A stretch of 39,181 nucleotides of DNA, taken from positions 1 to 39,181 of the forward strand of contig JABARV010000022.1 in the NCBI GenBank assembly GCA_019186965.1, in the 5' to 3' direction. Shown here one piece after another: positions 1 to 9,286 of the stretch; within the stretch, counting starts at the first letter, position 1, and each line of letters begins with the position of its first letter. Source of the DNA: Turneriella sp. (GTDB lineage Bacteria; Spirochaetota; Leptospiria; Turneriellales; Turneriellaceae). Below the pieces are notes generated by a model. It was not told the DNA's origin and did not search any database. It saw only the letters and a list, made by a program, of their open reading frames with translations. Position numbers and translations under genes: made by a program.

Positions 1-56
1 CCGATCTCGCGACAGTATAGAAATTACTCTCTCTGGCGTTAAACATTAGTTAAAAG

Positions 57-82
57 TGAGCGAGTCAGAAGTGACTCGCTCA
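57..82 (-). terminator. hairpin terminator after recD
   Basis: A perfect 10-bp stem (TGAGCGAGTC at 57-66 paired with GACTCGCTCA at 73-82) has a 6-base loop and lies just past the recD stop codon. Read on the minus strand it is followed by ACTTTTAAC, a modest T-tract, so it fits an intrinsic terminator of the aat-recCBD operon. On the plus strand it is followed by an AT-rich tract, so it could also stop transcription arriving from the left. Confidence 0.6.
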
Positions 83-84
83 TT

Positions 85-1515
85 TTATTTTATTTTCCAA
101 ATCACCGCTTTATCTTTTGCCCGCGTGACTGCGGTGTAGAGTAGGCGGGGGTCGCTCTCACCATTTTCCTCACACACAATAAAAACATTATTATACTCAG
201 AGCCTTGGCTTTTATGGATTGTTAGGGCGTATGCAGTTTCAGTATGCCGTAGTTCATCAAGTAGAAAACGTCGGAACGTACCATCGCTTTGCTTAAAATA
301 AGCACTCACGACACCGTCTTTTTCGTAAAGGAAGCCTAAATCGCCATTCAAAAGTTGCAGTGTATAGTTATTTTGTGTGTTGATGATGGGCTCTAATGTG
401 CGGCTTAATTCTTTTTGCTTTAAGAAATTGCGAATGTGTGCGTTAAATGCGTGGCTTCCCCATGCGCCTTCGCGCCGTTCGCACAAGAGTATATTTTGTG
501 ATAAAAAATTAAATGCTTTTTGGAGGAGTTCATCGGAGGGATTCTCTTTTTTAATAATGTTACTGAATTCATCACGGAGTTTTTGGGCTACTTTATCGAG
601 TAAATTTTTTTCAATAAAAGTGTCGATTTCTTTATAGAGTGCATTTCTATCGCTTAAGGGGATGGTAGAAATTTCACTGGCAACTTCTTTGTCTTGGAGA
701 GCGGCAAAGCCTTCTTGCGCGATACGCTTATACGCATTATTTTTATTTTCAGAAAAGCGTTTGGCTTCTGTTAAATGGATATGGTGGACGATTTTTTCTT
801 GAACCAGAAAGTGGATTGCTTTATCGACAGCAATCCCATCGATAGTGGGTAATTGTTGCAAGTCACCCACCAGCACTAATTGCGCATGTGGAGGGAGGGC
901 ATGCACGAGAGAGCTTAAGAGAAAAAGGTTGAGCATCGAAACTTCGTCAACAATGACGATGTCGTAGGGGAGTGGGTTTCGAGCGTTATATTTAACGTAA
1001 GTCGTGTGTTCGCTTACCCCCAAAAGACGATGGATGGTGGCGGTGGTGACGAGTGCGTTGGGAGACTTCTCTAAGGATATAAACCGCGCAGCTGCTTTAC
1101 CGGTGGGGGCACAAATAGCAACGCGTGTATATTGACCGTTTTTAATTTTTAACGACTCGATGAATTGGGAGATGGTAAAACTTTTGCCCGTGCCGGGGCC
1201 GCCAGTTAATAAGAGGTGGTTTCCTTCTTTAAAAAGTGTCTGCGCATCGTCCTGGTTTTTTCCCGTTTTGTCTCCCCGTTTTTTCAAAAGTTTATCTAAC
1301 CAAAGCGCATGGCGTTGCGGTACGAGGTATTGCTTTCGGTGGTATGTCCGTTCAAGAAAGATCGTACTTTGTGCGTCGCTCTTGGTTTCAAAGGCAATAT
1401 TCGCTTGCGTAATTTGCTCCAAAAGCTGGGTGCGTTCTTCTGCGGTGGCAATCGATTGCGGCCAAAGCGAGTTATCCTCCACCAAGGTAGCCCAAGTATC
1501 TTTTTTATTTTCCAT
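85..1515 (-). CDS. recD: exodeoxyribonuclease V alpha subunit (RecD helicase)
   Basis: RecD is the 5'-to-3' superfamily 1B helicase of the RecBCD complex, which resects double-strand breaks and degrades foreign linear DNA. The 476-residue protein has Walker A GGPGTGKS at residues 105-112, a Walker B-like DIVIVDEVSML, the GDLQQLPTIDG motif, and the late helicase motifs TIHKSQGSEYNNV and LYTAVTRAKD near the C-terminus. It is shorter than the roughly 600-residue E. coli protein, mainly at the N-terminus. Its start overlaps the end of recB by 11 bases, indicating translational coupling, and recC and recB precede it in the same operon. The ATG start opens directly into the expected N-terminal region. 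Identification is firm from the motifs plus the recC-recB context. Confidence 0.95.
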   Translation of the reverse strand: MENKKDTWATLVEDNSLWPQSIATAEERTQLLEQITQANIAFETKSDAQSTIFLERTYHRKQYLVPQRHALWLDKLLKKRGDKTGKNQDDAQTLFKEGNHLLLTGGPGTGKSFTISQFIESLKIKNGQYTRVAICAPTGKAAARFISLEKSPNALVTTATIHRLLGVSEHTTYVKYNARNPLPYDIVIVDEVSMLNLFLLSSLVHALPPHAQLVLVGDLQQLPTIDGIAVDKAIHFLVQEKIVHHIHLTEAKRFSENKNNAYKRIAQEGFAALQDKEVASEISTIPLSDRNALYKEIDTFIEKNLLDKVAQKLRDEFSNIIKKENPSDELLQKAFNFLSQNILLCERREGAWGSHAFNAHIRNFLKQKELSRTLEPIINTQNNYTLQLLNGDLGFLYEKDGVVSAYFKQSDGTFRRFLLDELRHTETAYALTIHKSQGSEYNNVFIVCEENGESDPRLLYTAVTRAKDKAVIWKIK

Positions 1516-4438
1516 GGTTTGTCCTTAGAAATACTAAGCCGGATGTGCTTTCTGCTTTAAGATAGCGCAGTGCCATAAAAAAACAACCGGCAACACGGCG
1601 ATTTTCATTGGGATAATTTTTAGAGAGAAAAGTATCCAACGCTTCTGTATAAATTTCGGCTTGTTTGTAGTAATGTTCATGGATGTAATCGGTTAAGTGC
1701 TCTGGAGATATATCGCTCACCGAATTACTTTTATAGTCGAGGATGTAATAATTTTTTTCGTCGTGGGTAAAAATTAAATCCATGACTCCATGCATCGAAG
1801 TGCGTAGTGGTGTTTGTTTGCGTTCACGCAAAATCTGGTGCGTTCGAGCAGAGCTTCCAAACGAGATCTCTCGGCGTAAATTTGAGCGTGAAAGTTTTGC
1901 TAAACTGACGACCGTATTTCCGCTTAAAGTTAATTGTGCGTGTGCGCAGGCGTGGATAATCTCGAACACCCGCTCCGCGTAACGGCGTGTTTTTTCCTCG
2001 CCGTGTGGGTAAGCGTAGCCTAGTTGGGTTTGGTATCCAACAATAAGTTTTTCCTTTTGGGACGGCGCCATACCCACAAAGGTAGTAAAGTCGGTGTGTT
2101 CTAGTATTTTATGGAGAATGTCGCCGGTGCGCGTGCCTCGCGGCAAAACATCTTCAATAAAACTTGTTTCAGTAAATGTGGAATGTACGAGGCTGCTGAA
2201 TGATTCTTGTTTCGATATGCGTTTATCTATATCTTTGTGATCAATTTTTTCTTTGAGAACTTTTTGTTTTACTAAAGTAAATGTAGGTAGATTTTCCAGT
2301 GCATCTTTCAAGGATAGTGTGTTAATGGTGTCGCGCAAGGGGTAGAGAAACTCGGCGATGGGGCCTTTAGAGTTTTCTGTTTGTGAAGGTGTTATATAGC
2401 CAATGAAATAGTTTTTTGCACGCGTGAGTGCAACGTATAAATTGTTGAGTTGGGTGATCTTGGATTCATCTTCGATGGAGAGGAGTTTATCGGGACTTAG
2501 ATTAAAACTGTCGTTGTTCGCAGGTATAACAGGCTTTCCTTCTTTATTATGAAAAAACGGAAAGTTTTTCCATTGTTTGTTGTTGTGTCCATCTGCCAAG
2601 ACAACGATATCCCATGCAAGGCCTTTAGCGCTCTGCACTGTCAAAAGCATTGCAGCGTTGGGGGAGCGTAGCATATCTCCGTTTCTTTCTGTGTCCTCGT
2701 TTTCAATTTGCAATAAATAATTTTTAAGCGATGCAATATCGTAAATACTTTCTCCCACCGCATTGAGTAAGCGTTCAAAAAGGACGCGCCATGTATGGTA
2801 TGTCAGTGCATCGCCGTCGTGTTTTAGAAGAAGATGGAGTACAGCATGGTTTTCTGCAAGGCGCTGCAAAAAACTCATAATTTTTTTTTCGTTTGCCAGT
2901 TGGTAGAGATAGGAGTAATACGTATACAATGTATTTGTGTCTTCGTTTTCGATAATACTTCTTGCGCGTAAAAAAAGCGTATCGGCTGCCATGCGAAACC
3001 CTTCTTCCAGTGGCAATGCGAATGATTGTAGAAAAATTTTAAGATGTTTAAATTCAATTTGTGAAAATTTGGGTTTTGCATTGTAGTACGCAAATTCAAT
3101 CCCCGTTTCACGGAAGACTTTTGCAAAGACTTCAAGCGAAGAATGCTTAAACGCAATGACACCAATAGACCAAGTGGGATTTTTTTTCTTTAATTCTTGG
3201 ATACGGCTCGCTGTTAGGTAGGCAAAATCTTGAGTGGGAAATCCTGTGTTTTTTTCTTTTTCGTGGAGGTAAAACTCCATCGGATTTTCCATACCGCTTG
3301 TGTGTACGATGGTGGGTGGGGTGTAAGTAAAACCAGCTTTTTCCCAGACGCCTTGTACGCGCTCGTTTGTGAAGATAGAGTTGAGTACGGTTAAAATTTT
3401 ATCGGTGCTGCGGAAGTTTTGTGGCAGCTCATCTTCTAGTGCGCCATAATTACGCATTTCTTGTTTTGCATCGAGGTACACAAAAACGTCTGCGCCACGG
3501 AATTTATAAATTGCCTGCTTGGGATCGCCTACGACAATGAGCTTGTGCGTTTTATTTAAAAATAAGCTACTGAAAATTTTCCACTGTACAGTGTCGGTGT
3601 CTTGGAATTCGTCGATGAGAGCATATTTGAATTTTTTTTGTATTTCCTTGACAAATTCTTTGTCGCCTAACGCGTCTGCTGTTTTGGTGATCATCGTCGA
3701 AAACGTCAGTAAGTTCTTTTGTTCACACGCCTTACGCATGCGCTCGAACGTACGGTAAATTGTCCACGCAATGAAATCGTCGCCTGTCTTGACTTGCTGC
3801 ATCTTTTTTATGTCAGGAAAAAGCTTTGTCGATGGCGAGGCGAAAAGGTGCATACTTTTCGTGGTGATTTCTTTTTCAAAAATGGCGTCTTTCCCACCCT
3901 TACCGTACTCTACCTGAGCTAAAAAATTCGCTAAATCATCGGTGGGCAATTTTGTCCAATCCAGTCGAATCACTTCTTCGAGGGCATCTTGCGCTAAAAT
4001 TGCATCGTCTGCATTTTTGTCGTTACTCTCCAAAAAATTATTGGGTAAATCGCGTAGCGCTAAAAGACAAAAACTGTGTATTGTCCCAATGGCGTTTTGC
4101 GAAAATTCCTGCAGAGCAGCTTTTGCATGGGAGGATGCGCTTCCTTTCAAGCGCTGGTAAACGCGTGATTTAAGCTCGGCGGCGGCTTTTTCGGTAAAGG
4201 TGACGCATAAAATTTCAGGAAGTTTTGCTTTCTCCTGTTCGATAATTTCCACGATGAGAGAGACCAAGCGCGTTGTTTTTCCCGAGCCTGCTGACGCTTC
4301 AATAAAAAGATGGGTCTCATTTTGGATGAGTTCTTTTACTTTTTCTTTTTCTTTTTCATCGGCTGTGGGCAATTCTACGGTTCTCTCCTTTTGGGGCTTA
4401 CCGCTTGCTTTTTGGATTGCAGCAGTTTTCTTTTGCAT
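1505..4438 (-). CDS. recB: exodeoxyribonuclease V beta subunit (RecB helicase-nuclease)
   Basis: RecB is the 3'-to-5' UvrD-like helicase and the only nuclease of RecBCD. The 977-residue protein has Walker A with GSGKTT at residues 51-56, a DEFQDTD Walker B, GDPKQAIYKFRGAD, a QNFRS motif and NLYVALTRAKNYF. The C-terminal nuclease domain keeps its metal-binding signature: GDILHKILE, then GVMDLIF followed by YILDYKSN (the D...DYK motif), so it should cut DNA. It is somewhat shorter than E. coli RecB (about 1180 residues). The ATG lies one base after the recC stop codon, with recD overlapping downstream. Confidence 0.95.
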   Translation of the reverse strand: MQKKTAAIQKASGKPQKERTVELPTADEKEKEKVKELIQNETHLFIEASAGSGKTTRLVSLIVEIIEQEKAKLPEILCVTFTEKAAAELKSRVYQRLKGSASSHAKAALQEFSQNAIGTIHSFCLLALRDLPNNFLESNDKNADDAILAQDALEEVIRLDWTKLPTDDLANFLAQVEYGKGGKDAIFEKEITTKSMHLFASPSTKLFPDIKKMQQVKTGDDFIAWTIYRTFERMRKACEQKNLLTFSTMITKTADALGDKEFVKEIQKKFKYALIDEFQDTDTVQWKIFSSLFLNKTHKLIVVGDPKQAIYKFRGADVFVYLDAKQEMRNYGALEDELPQNFRSTDKILTVLNSIFTNERVQGVWEKAGFTYTPPTIVHTSGMENPMEFYLHEKEKNTGFPTQDFAYLTASRIQELKKKNPTWSIGVIAFKHSSLEVFAKVFRETGIEFAYYNAKPKFSQIEFKHLKIFLQSFALPLEEGFRMAADTLFLRARSIIENEDTNTLYTYYSYLYQLANEKKIMSFLQRLAENHAVLHLLLKHDGDALTYHTWRVLFERLLNAVGESIYDIASLKNYLLQIENEDTERNGDMLRSPNAAMLLTVQSAKGLAWDIVVLADGHNNKQWKNFPFFHNKEGKPVIPANNDSFNLSPDKLLSIEDESKITQLNNLYVALTRAKNYFIGYITPSQTENSKGPIAEFLYPLRDTINTLSLKDALENLPTFTLVKQKVLKEKIDHKDIDKRISKQESFSSLVHSTFTETSFIEDVLPRGTRTGDILHKILEHTDFTTFVGMAPSQKEKLIVGYQTQLGYAYPHGEEKTRRYAERVFEIIHACAHAQLTLSGNTVVSLAKLSRSNLRREISFGSSARTHQILRERKQTPLRTSMHGVMDLIFTHDEKNYYILDYKSNSVSDISPEHLTDYIHEHYYKQAEIYTEALDTFLSKNYPNENRRVAGCFFMALRYLKAESTSGLVFLRTNHGK

Positions 4439-4439
4439 A

Positions 4440-7400
4440 CTAATTTTCTTTTTTCACCTTCTGGGTTGAAATACATTCGGCCATGGGTCGAATGATGGTT
4501 TTATAAAAATCAACACTTGCCGAGTCTGGTTCTTTTTGAAAGAAATAAGCGATTGAGTCCCCGTTACTGTATCCATTCCGGATGAGTGTTTCAATGACTT
4601 GGTCATCTTTATTATTATATCCTTCGATATTGTTTTTTCCGAGATAATCGACGCTAAAGCAGGCTGCGTTTTGGTTTTGTAGCTGCGTGAGAATTTTCTC
4701 CAGATGGAGTTCAACTATTTTTTGGGGCTTGTCGAGCGTAAGCGTGAATTGTACTTTTTCAGAAAGGTTATCCTTTTTTTTGTCAAATTCATATACTATT
4801 TTTTTTATAGAATCAAGTGTAAACGATTCAAGCTTGGTTTGCTGTATTAACGCAAGGAGGAGATACAGTTTTACAACACTTACGGAGCGTTCTTCGTAAG
4901 GCGATAAATAAAGATACTCATTAGCATTTGTATTGTAGAGCAAAGAAAAACTTTGGCCGGTGATGGTCATTTTCCCAATGTGTGGCGCTGGCAAATAAAT
5001 GCGGATAAGTCTATCCGTCTCTTCAATACGCAGAGGGGTCTTGATGCGTTCATCGAAAAGAAAAAGGTGTATTTGGTAGGATTGTCGTGCAAGTCTTGCG
5101 CTGGTGAAGAGTTCCGCGTTATAAGTTTGGCTTGACGCTTCGCCTTTTTGGACTAAAAACCGTCGCATAAAATCAAAACCATCGGGAGGGAGCTTCGCGC
5201 AGCGTTCTTCCCTTGCCACTTTTTGGAGTGGCTCTAAAGATAATCCTTCTTGCGGATTCGTCAACGCATCATAAAGATATTTCTCGATAAAATGGTAACG
5301 CGAACTACTCGATTCCGCCAAGCGTGGTGTGTCGGATTTAAACTCCAATAAACTTTCGCTTTGGTGCGTGAGCACTTTATAGAAATAATCGAAAGGGTTT
5401 AAGACATATTTTATAATTTCGTCGAGAGTAATATTCTCTTTTGCGGGCGTAGGCGGAAGTTCAGGCAATAAAAATTCAGAAAGAGGATGTTGATTTTTTT
5501 GATTCTCTAAAATTAGCCGGCGGGTGGTTAAATCAGCGTCGGACGCGATTGGTACTGTGTTATACGAGAAATCTAAAATTGTCGATGCGAAGGTTTTTTC
5601 TTCTTGAAAATCGTCTTTGCTGAGCGATGCCTTAAACTCTTCGAGGGTAAGGCTTGGATATTTCTCAGCACCGGTTATAGGATCAAAAATTGTGTACGCG
5701 ATTTGTAAAACTTCGCAAGGAGAAAGCACCGCTTGCACAAGTTCAATTTGAGTCCGTTCGCGCTTTTCCAGCCGTGTGGGGGAAAGAAAATACTCAGGCA
5801 AAGCGTCGGCGTCTAATTTCGTGTCTTTATCGATTTCTTCGTTGAGATTAAAAAACGTGGTGTACCGGCGGTGGGGTGCCACGGATAAAAACGACGAAGC
5901 GCAAATACCAAATTCATCATATTTTTGGGTGAGGCTTGGCTTAATAAGGGTGCTGTTTAGTAAGCTAACAATTTGCGCTGCCGACATTTCATGCTCTCCC
6001 ACAGCAAGTTCAATTTTTTTTAGAGTGCTACACACCTCGGCGATTTCAAAAGGGCTGTTGGGGCTTTCAAAGCGCGTGATGAGTTTAACAAATTGTTCTG
6101 CCAATTTTTTCGCACTTTGGTTTTGGAGCATCTTAGGAGCATCCAAAAGGAGACCTATGCAACTTAAAAAATTTTCAAACGTTTCTTCGCTATCAAATTC
6201 ACGCAGGTACGCTGCCCCTGGTATTTCTTCATCGGAGGCGTTTTGTGTATCGACGAGAAGGCCTAAGCGGAGGCGTTTTATGGCAGCGTCAAAATTATAA
6301 ATGGCGAGCGAGGCTTCGTAATTGGAACGGTAGCCGTTCGCGCTCGAAAGTGCGGTAATGTAGAGCTCTTGCGTCTCTCGCGTGAGCGTAAATGTTTCAC
6401 AAACCAAGGGGTTGTTGAGGTATGTTACAACAAGTTCGCGCGTCACGCCTTCTGAAGATGCTTGTGAAAAAATGGAGAGGAGATCTAAAACATCCGACGT
6501 ACGCTCAAAAAATTTAGCGCGAGTAAAAAGAGACAATTTACGTTCGTGAGATGCTTTTTCAAATGCAGCAAGCTGTTTTTTTCCATCGGTAAGTAAGAGA
6601 GAGAAATCTTCTTGGCGCAAAGCATTGTCTTTCATAAGTGCATCGTGCCATTTGTCGGCGATAATTTCCGCCCCTCGGTACGTGGCGGGTAAGGCCAAAA
6701 AATTGATACGTTTATCGGTAGAAGTTTGGGATAAGTCACCCGATGCCCATCTTTTTTGCCACGGAGAAAGCATACTCTCGGTACTTTCGATGTGCAGCGT
6801 TGCGTTAAGTGCCGCTACTTGCTTTTGAAGAAAGTTTGTGTATTTCTCGAAGTGCTGAGCCGCCTTTTGGTAGAATGGATTTTTTCCTCCTTTAATGACC
6901 GGTATATGTAACGCTGCTAAGTGCACATCGATAGTTTGTGAAACGCGGACAAGTTGCGTTAAATGGTACGCCGAAAGGAGGGGCATGCCAAAGAGATAAA
7001 GTGCATTGGAAATTTTTTGTGTTGGAGATTCTTTTAACGGAAAAGAATCTTTTTTTTGTGGAGGCAATAGAAAAAGAGGAGAAAGTAACCCGCGTTGCGC
7101 TAATTTTTCGTGCGCAAGAGAGAAAAGCTGCAAAGGAAGCGAAGAATTTTTTTTGGTGAGTGTTTCTTGCATTGCTTGCGGGGCGTGTAAAAGGTATTCG
7201 TTGATTTGCTTTGTCACCTTTTGCACCAGAGCAAGTATTTGTAGTTGAGTGAGGTTCTTGAGGTTGAATTCCTTTTGGAATGCATCTTCTTTTTCTTGCG
7301 AGGCAAATAAAATATCTAAAACAGCCAATTGAAAATCAAAGAATGTTGCATAAGAAAGTTTGTCGTTTTCTTGTGGCGCTTTGAACCACGATTCGTTAGC

Positions 7401-7655
7401 CTCGGGAAAGTTTTGGGTATTTAGGCGTTCGTCAAATGCTAAAAGAGCGTTTTCCAAAAAAAGAAAATCGATCCCCATTAAAACGTCATCGCGCTCGATA
7501 AATTTTTCTTCAAGCCATTCGGCAATATCCCGACTACCGACGACAATGGTTTGTGGGGTTTGTGGTTTTAGTGTTTTACGTTCCACTTTGATGAGCGTGT
7601 AGATTTTGTCGAAAAGAGCGTTAAAGTCGGTTGCTTGGTAGTAGTAAAACGCCAT
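4440..7655 (-). CDS. recC: exodeoxyribonuclease V gamma subunit (RecC)
   Basis: RecC holds the RecBCD complex together, splits the duplex and reads Chi with its inactivated helicase and nuclease domains. This 1071-residue protein has no intact Walker A, as expected for RecC, and its length is close to the E. coli protein (1122). Typical segments are an N-terminal VGSRDIAEWLEEKF, a helicase-like VAPHRRYTTFFNLNEE, and a degenerate RecB-like C-terminal region ending with DYLGKNNIEGY. The aat stop and recC start share one base (TAATG), and recB follows after one base, so the four genes form one transcript. The family call rests partly on its place in front of recB and recD because RecC diverges quickly. 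Confidence 0.92.
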   Translation of the reverse strand: MAFYYYQATDFNALFDKIYTLIKVERKTLKPQTPQTIVVGSRDIAEWLEEKFIERDDVLMGIDFLFLENALLAFDERLNTQNFPEANESWFKAPQENDKLSYATFFDFQLAVLDILFASQEKEDAFQKEFNLKNLTQLQILALVQKVTKQINEYLLHAPQAMQETLTKKNSSLPLQLFSLAHEKLAQRGLLSPLFLLPPQKKDSFPLKESPTQKISNALYLFGMPLLSAYHLTQLVRVSQTIDVHLAALHIPVIKGGKNPFYQKAAQHFEKYTNFLQKQVAALNATLHIESTESMLSPWQKRWASGDLSQTSTDKRINFLALPATYRGAEIIADKWHDALMKDNALRQEDFSLLLTDGKKQLAAFEKASHERKLSLFTRAKFFERTSDVLDLLSIFSQASSEGVTRELVVTYLNNPLVCETFTLTRETQELYITALSSANGYRSNYEASLAIYNFDAAIKRLRLGLLVDTQNASDEEIPGAAYLREFDSEETFENFLSCIGLLLDAPKMLQNQSAKKLAEQFVKLITRFESPNSPFEIAEVCSTLKKIELAVGEHEMSAAQIVSLLNSTLIKPSLTQKYDEFGICASSFLSVAPHRRYTTFFNLNEEIDKDTKLDADALPEYFLSPTRLEKRERTQIELVQAVLSPCEVLQIAYTIFDPITGAEKYPSLTLEEFKASLSKDDFQEEKTFASTILDFSYNTVPIASDADLTTRRLILENQKNQHPLSEFLLPELPPTPAKENITLDEIIKYVLNPFDYFYKVLTHQSESLLEFKSDTPRLAESSSSRYHFIEKYLYDALTNPQEGLSLEPLQKVAREERCAKLPPDGFDFMRRFLVQKGEASSQTYNAELFTSARLARQSYQIHLFLFDERIKTPLRIEETDRLIRIYLPAPHIGKMTITGQSFSLLYNTNANEYLYLSPYEERSVSVVKLYLLLALIQQTKLESFTLDSIKKIVYEFDKKKDNLSEKVQFTLTLDKPQKIVELHLEKILTQLQNQNAACFSVDYLGKNNIEGYNNKDDQVIETLIRNGYSNGDSIAYFFQKEPDSASVDFYKTIIRPMAECISTQKVKKEN

Positions 7656-8296
7656 TAGCGGAGAGCCTCTGTTAAATAAATTTCATAAATTTCACGCGAT
7701 ACTTCGTATCCACCAAACGCCTCTGCAATGGCGGATGGAACCTGGAAATCAAAAAGTTCTATACCTTCGGAAAATAAGTCGTCGTACATCGCAAGAAAAG
7801 CTTCCTTGCCCGCGTTCGGTTGTAAATGGAATGTCGATTCTAAAAATGCAGCACGCTTTATAACAACTCCATAAAGTCCGCCGACAAGATTTTCTCCGTC
7901 GAAGCATTCCCACGAGTGTGCCCAGCCTGTGTGGTAAAGCCTGAGGTACGCCTCTTCCATTTCAGGGGTAATCCACGTGTCTTTGCGTAGCGTACCGCAT
8001 AGGCGTATAACGTCAGCAAACGCGGTGTTTTTCCGTATGCTTCTTGTTGATTTACGCATGTGCCTTTTGAGCGAGCGTGAAATGTGGATTTCTCCTTTTT
8101 TTAAAATCATGCGGCGTGGGGGTGAGCACCATTCGATAGGCTCTTCTTCGTACCAAGGAAAAAATCCATGCGTGTAGGCGTAAAGGAGGGTGTCGATTTC
8201 TAAATCTGCCCCAATACCCAATACCGTATTGTTTCCCAAAATAGACGTAGGTGGAAAATTATACCGCGTTGTGAATCGTTTTACGTCGAGACTCAT
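7655..8296 (-). CDS. aat: leucyl/phenylalanyl-tRNA-protein transferase
   Basis: Aat transfers Leu or Phe from aminoacyl-tRNA to proteins with N-terminal Lys or Arg, marking them for ClpS/ClpAP degradation (the N-end rule) in the cytoplasm. The 213-residue protein shows the family blocks in order: GIGADLEIDTLLYAYTHGFFPWY, SPPRRMIL, HISRSLKRHMR, DTWITPEMEEAY, GWAHSWECF, LVGGLYGV and NAGKEAF. The usual C-terminal D-x-Q is present in FDFQV, but the following His-containing block is replaced by SAIAEAFGGYEVS, a mild divergence. It heads the recCBD operon, an unusual partner. The 113 bases between it and the divergent gene at 8416 must hold both promoters; no strong consensus was found there. Confidence 0.93.
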   Translation of the reverse strand: MSLDVKRFTTRYNFPPTSILGNNTVLGIGADLEIDTLLYAYTHGFFPWYEEEPIEWCSPPRRMILKKGEIHISRSLKRHMRKSTRSIRKNTAFADVIRLCGTLRKDTWITPEMEEAYLRLYHTGWAHSWECFDGENLVGGLYGVVIKRAAFLESTFHLQPNAGKEAFLAMYDDLFSEGIELFDFQVPSAIAEAFGGYEVSREIYEIYLTEALR

Positions 8297-8415
8297 TTTT
8301 TGGTTTATACCTTAAAATTAGGCACTGGCTGCGGCACTTCCATTTTATTAACTTCTATCCATGCTCGCAAGTTTAGTTATGCCTATAAAAGAACGATATT
8401 TAAATAAGGGTGCCG

Positions 8416-9264
8416 TTGAAAATTAAATATTACGGAGTTCGTGGCTCTTTGCCTGTAAGCGGAATGGCGTACGAGCGCTTTGGCGGCAACACGACGTGTT
8501 GCTATATAGAACACGAAGATACAAAAATAGTCATCGATGCAGGGACGGGTATCCGTATTCTTGGGCTCGACCTTATGGCAACCGATTTGCCTAAAACAGG
8601 CGGATGCATCCACATGCTTTTTACGCATACGCATTGGGATCACATCCAAGGATTTCCCTTTTTTATCCCTGCGTTTTTACCCAACGTTACCCTTGATATC
8701 TATGGGCAAACGAAGAGCGTTGAGGGGTTAGACGGCAAGATAGAGGAATGGACGATTGAAAAAGCGCTCAAGATGCAGCAGCATTTTATTTTTTTTCCTG
8801 TGGGAACAAAATACATGTCTTCGAACAAAACATTCCATGCGGTAGATGTAGGGAAGAAATTTAAAATCGATAAGGTAACAATCGATACATTTGTCCTCCA
8901 CCATCCCAACGCGACGCTTGCGTACCGGTTTGAAGCTGATGGTAAAGTATTCGTTTTTTCGACAGACGTAGAGCACAACGACGATATGCTTATCCGTTTG
9001 TCTAAGTTCGCAAAAGACGCGGATTTTCTTGCGTACGACTGCCAGTACACAACCGCTGAATACACTGCCGGCAAAATAGGCTGGGGGCACTCTACGTACG
9101 AAAGCGCAATCCAAATTTGTAAAAGAGGAAACATCAAAAACCTCCACATGATACACCACGATCCTTTGCACTCGGATAAAACTCTTTTACAAATGGAAGA
9201 CGACGCAAAAAAACTTTTTCCCGCTGCGCAAATGATTCCCGAAGGGTTTGAATTTTCGCTTTAA
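8416..9264 (+). CDS. metallo-beta-lactamase-fold hydrolase
   Basis: The protein has the metallo-beta-lactamase fold, with YYGVRGSLPV at the N-terminus, DAGTGIR, the metal-binding motif THTHWDHIQGFP (HxHxDH), and later metal ligands in STDVEHND and IHHDPLHSD. It belongs to the branch that includes GVRGS-starting phosphodiesterase-like hydrolases, so a phosphodiester or cyclic nucleotide substrate is possible, but the sequence does not decide it. No signal peptide is visible, so it should act in the cytoplasm. A GTG at 8410 is also in frame. The TTG at 8416 is preferred because it gives MKIKYYGVRGS, the usual beginning, and has AAGGG 4 bases upstream. It is followed by argS after 22 bases. Confidence 0.85.
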   Translation: MKIKYYGVRGSLPVSGMAYERFGGNTTCCYIEHEDTKIVIDAGTGIRILGLDLMATDLPKTGGCIHMLFTHTHWDHIQGFPFFIPAFLPNVTLDIYGQTKSVEGLDGKIEEWTIEKALKMQQHFIFFPVGTKYMSSNKTFHAVDVGKKFKIDKVTIDTFVLHHPNATLAYRFEADGKVFVFSTDVEHNDDMLIRLSKFAKDADFLAYDCQYTTAEYTAGKIGWGHSTYESAIQICKRGNIKNLHMIHHDPLHSDKTLLQMEDDAKKLFPAAQMIPEGFEFSL

Positions 9265-9286
9265 GGTTAAAAGTCTTGGAATGTAA

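Noticed and set aside
5776-6300. A 174-codon plus-strand frame inside recC
   Set aside because: It is antisense to recC with Ser/Leu/Arg bias and no recognisable domain.
8297-8409. Riboswitch or defined promoter between aat and the metallo-hydrolase
   Set aside because: No conserved aptamer-like pairing or good -35/-10 pair could be placed in these 113 bases.
8700-9171. Two long frames antisense to the metallo-hydrolase gene
   Set aside because: They are Cys/Phe/Val-rich mirror readings of a gene with clear HxHxDH motifs and have no motifs or ribosome binding site of their own.
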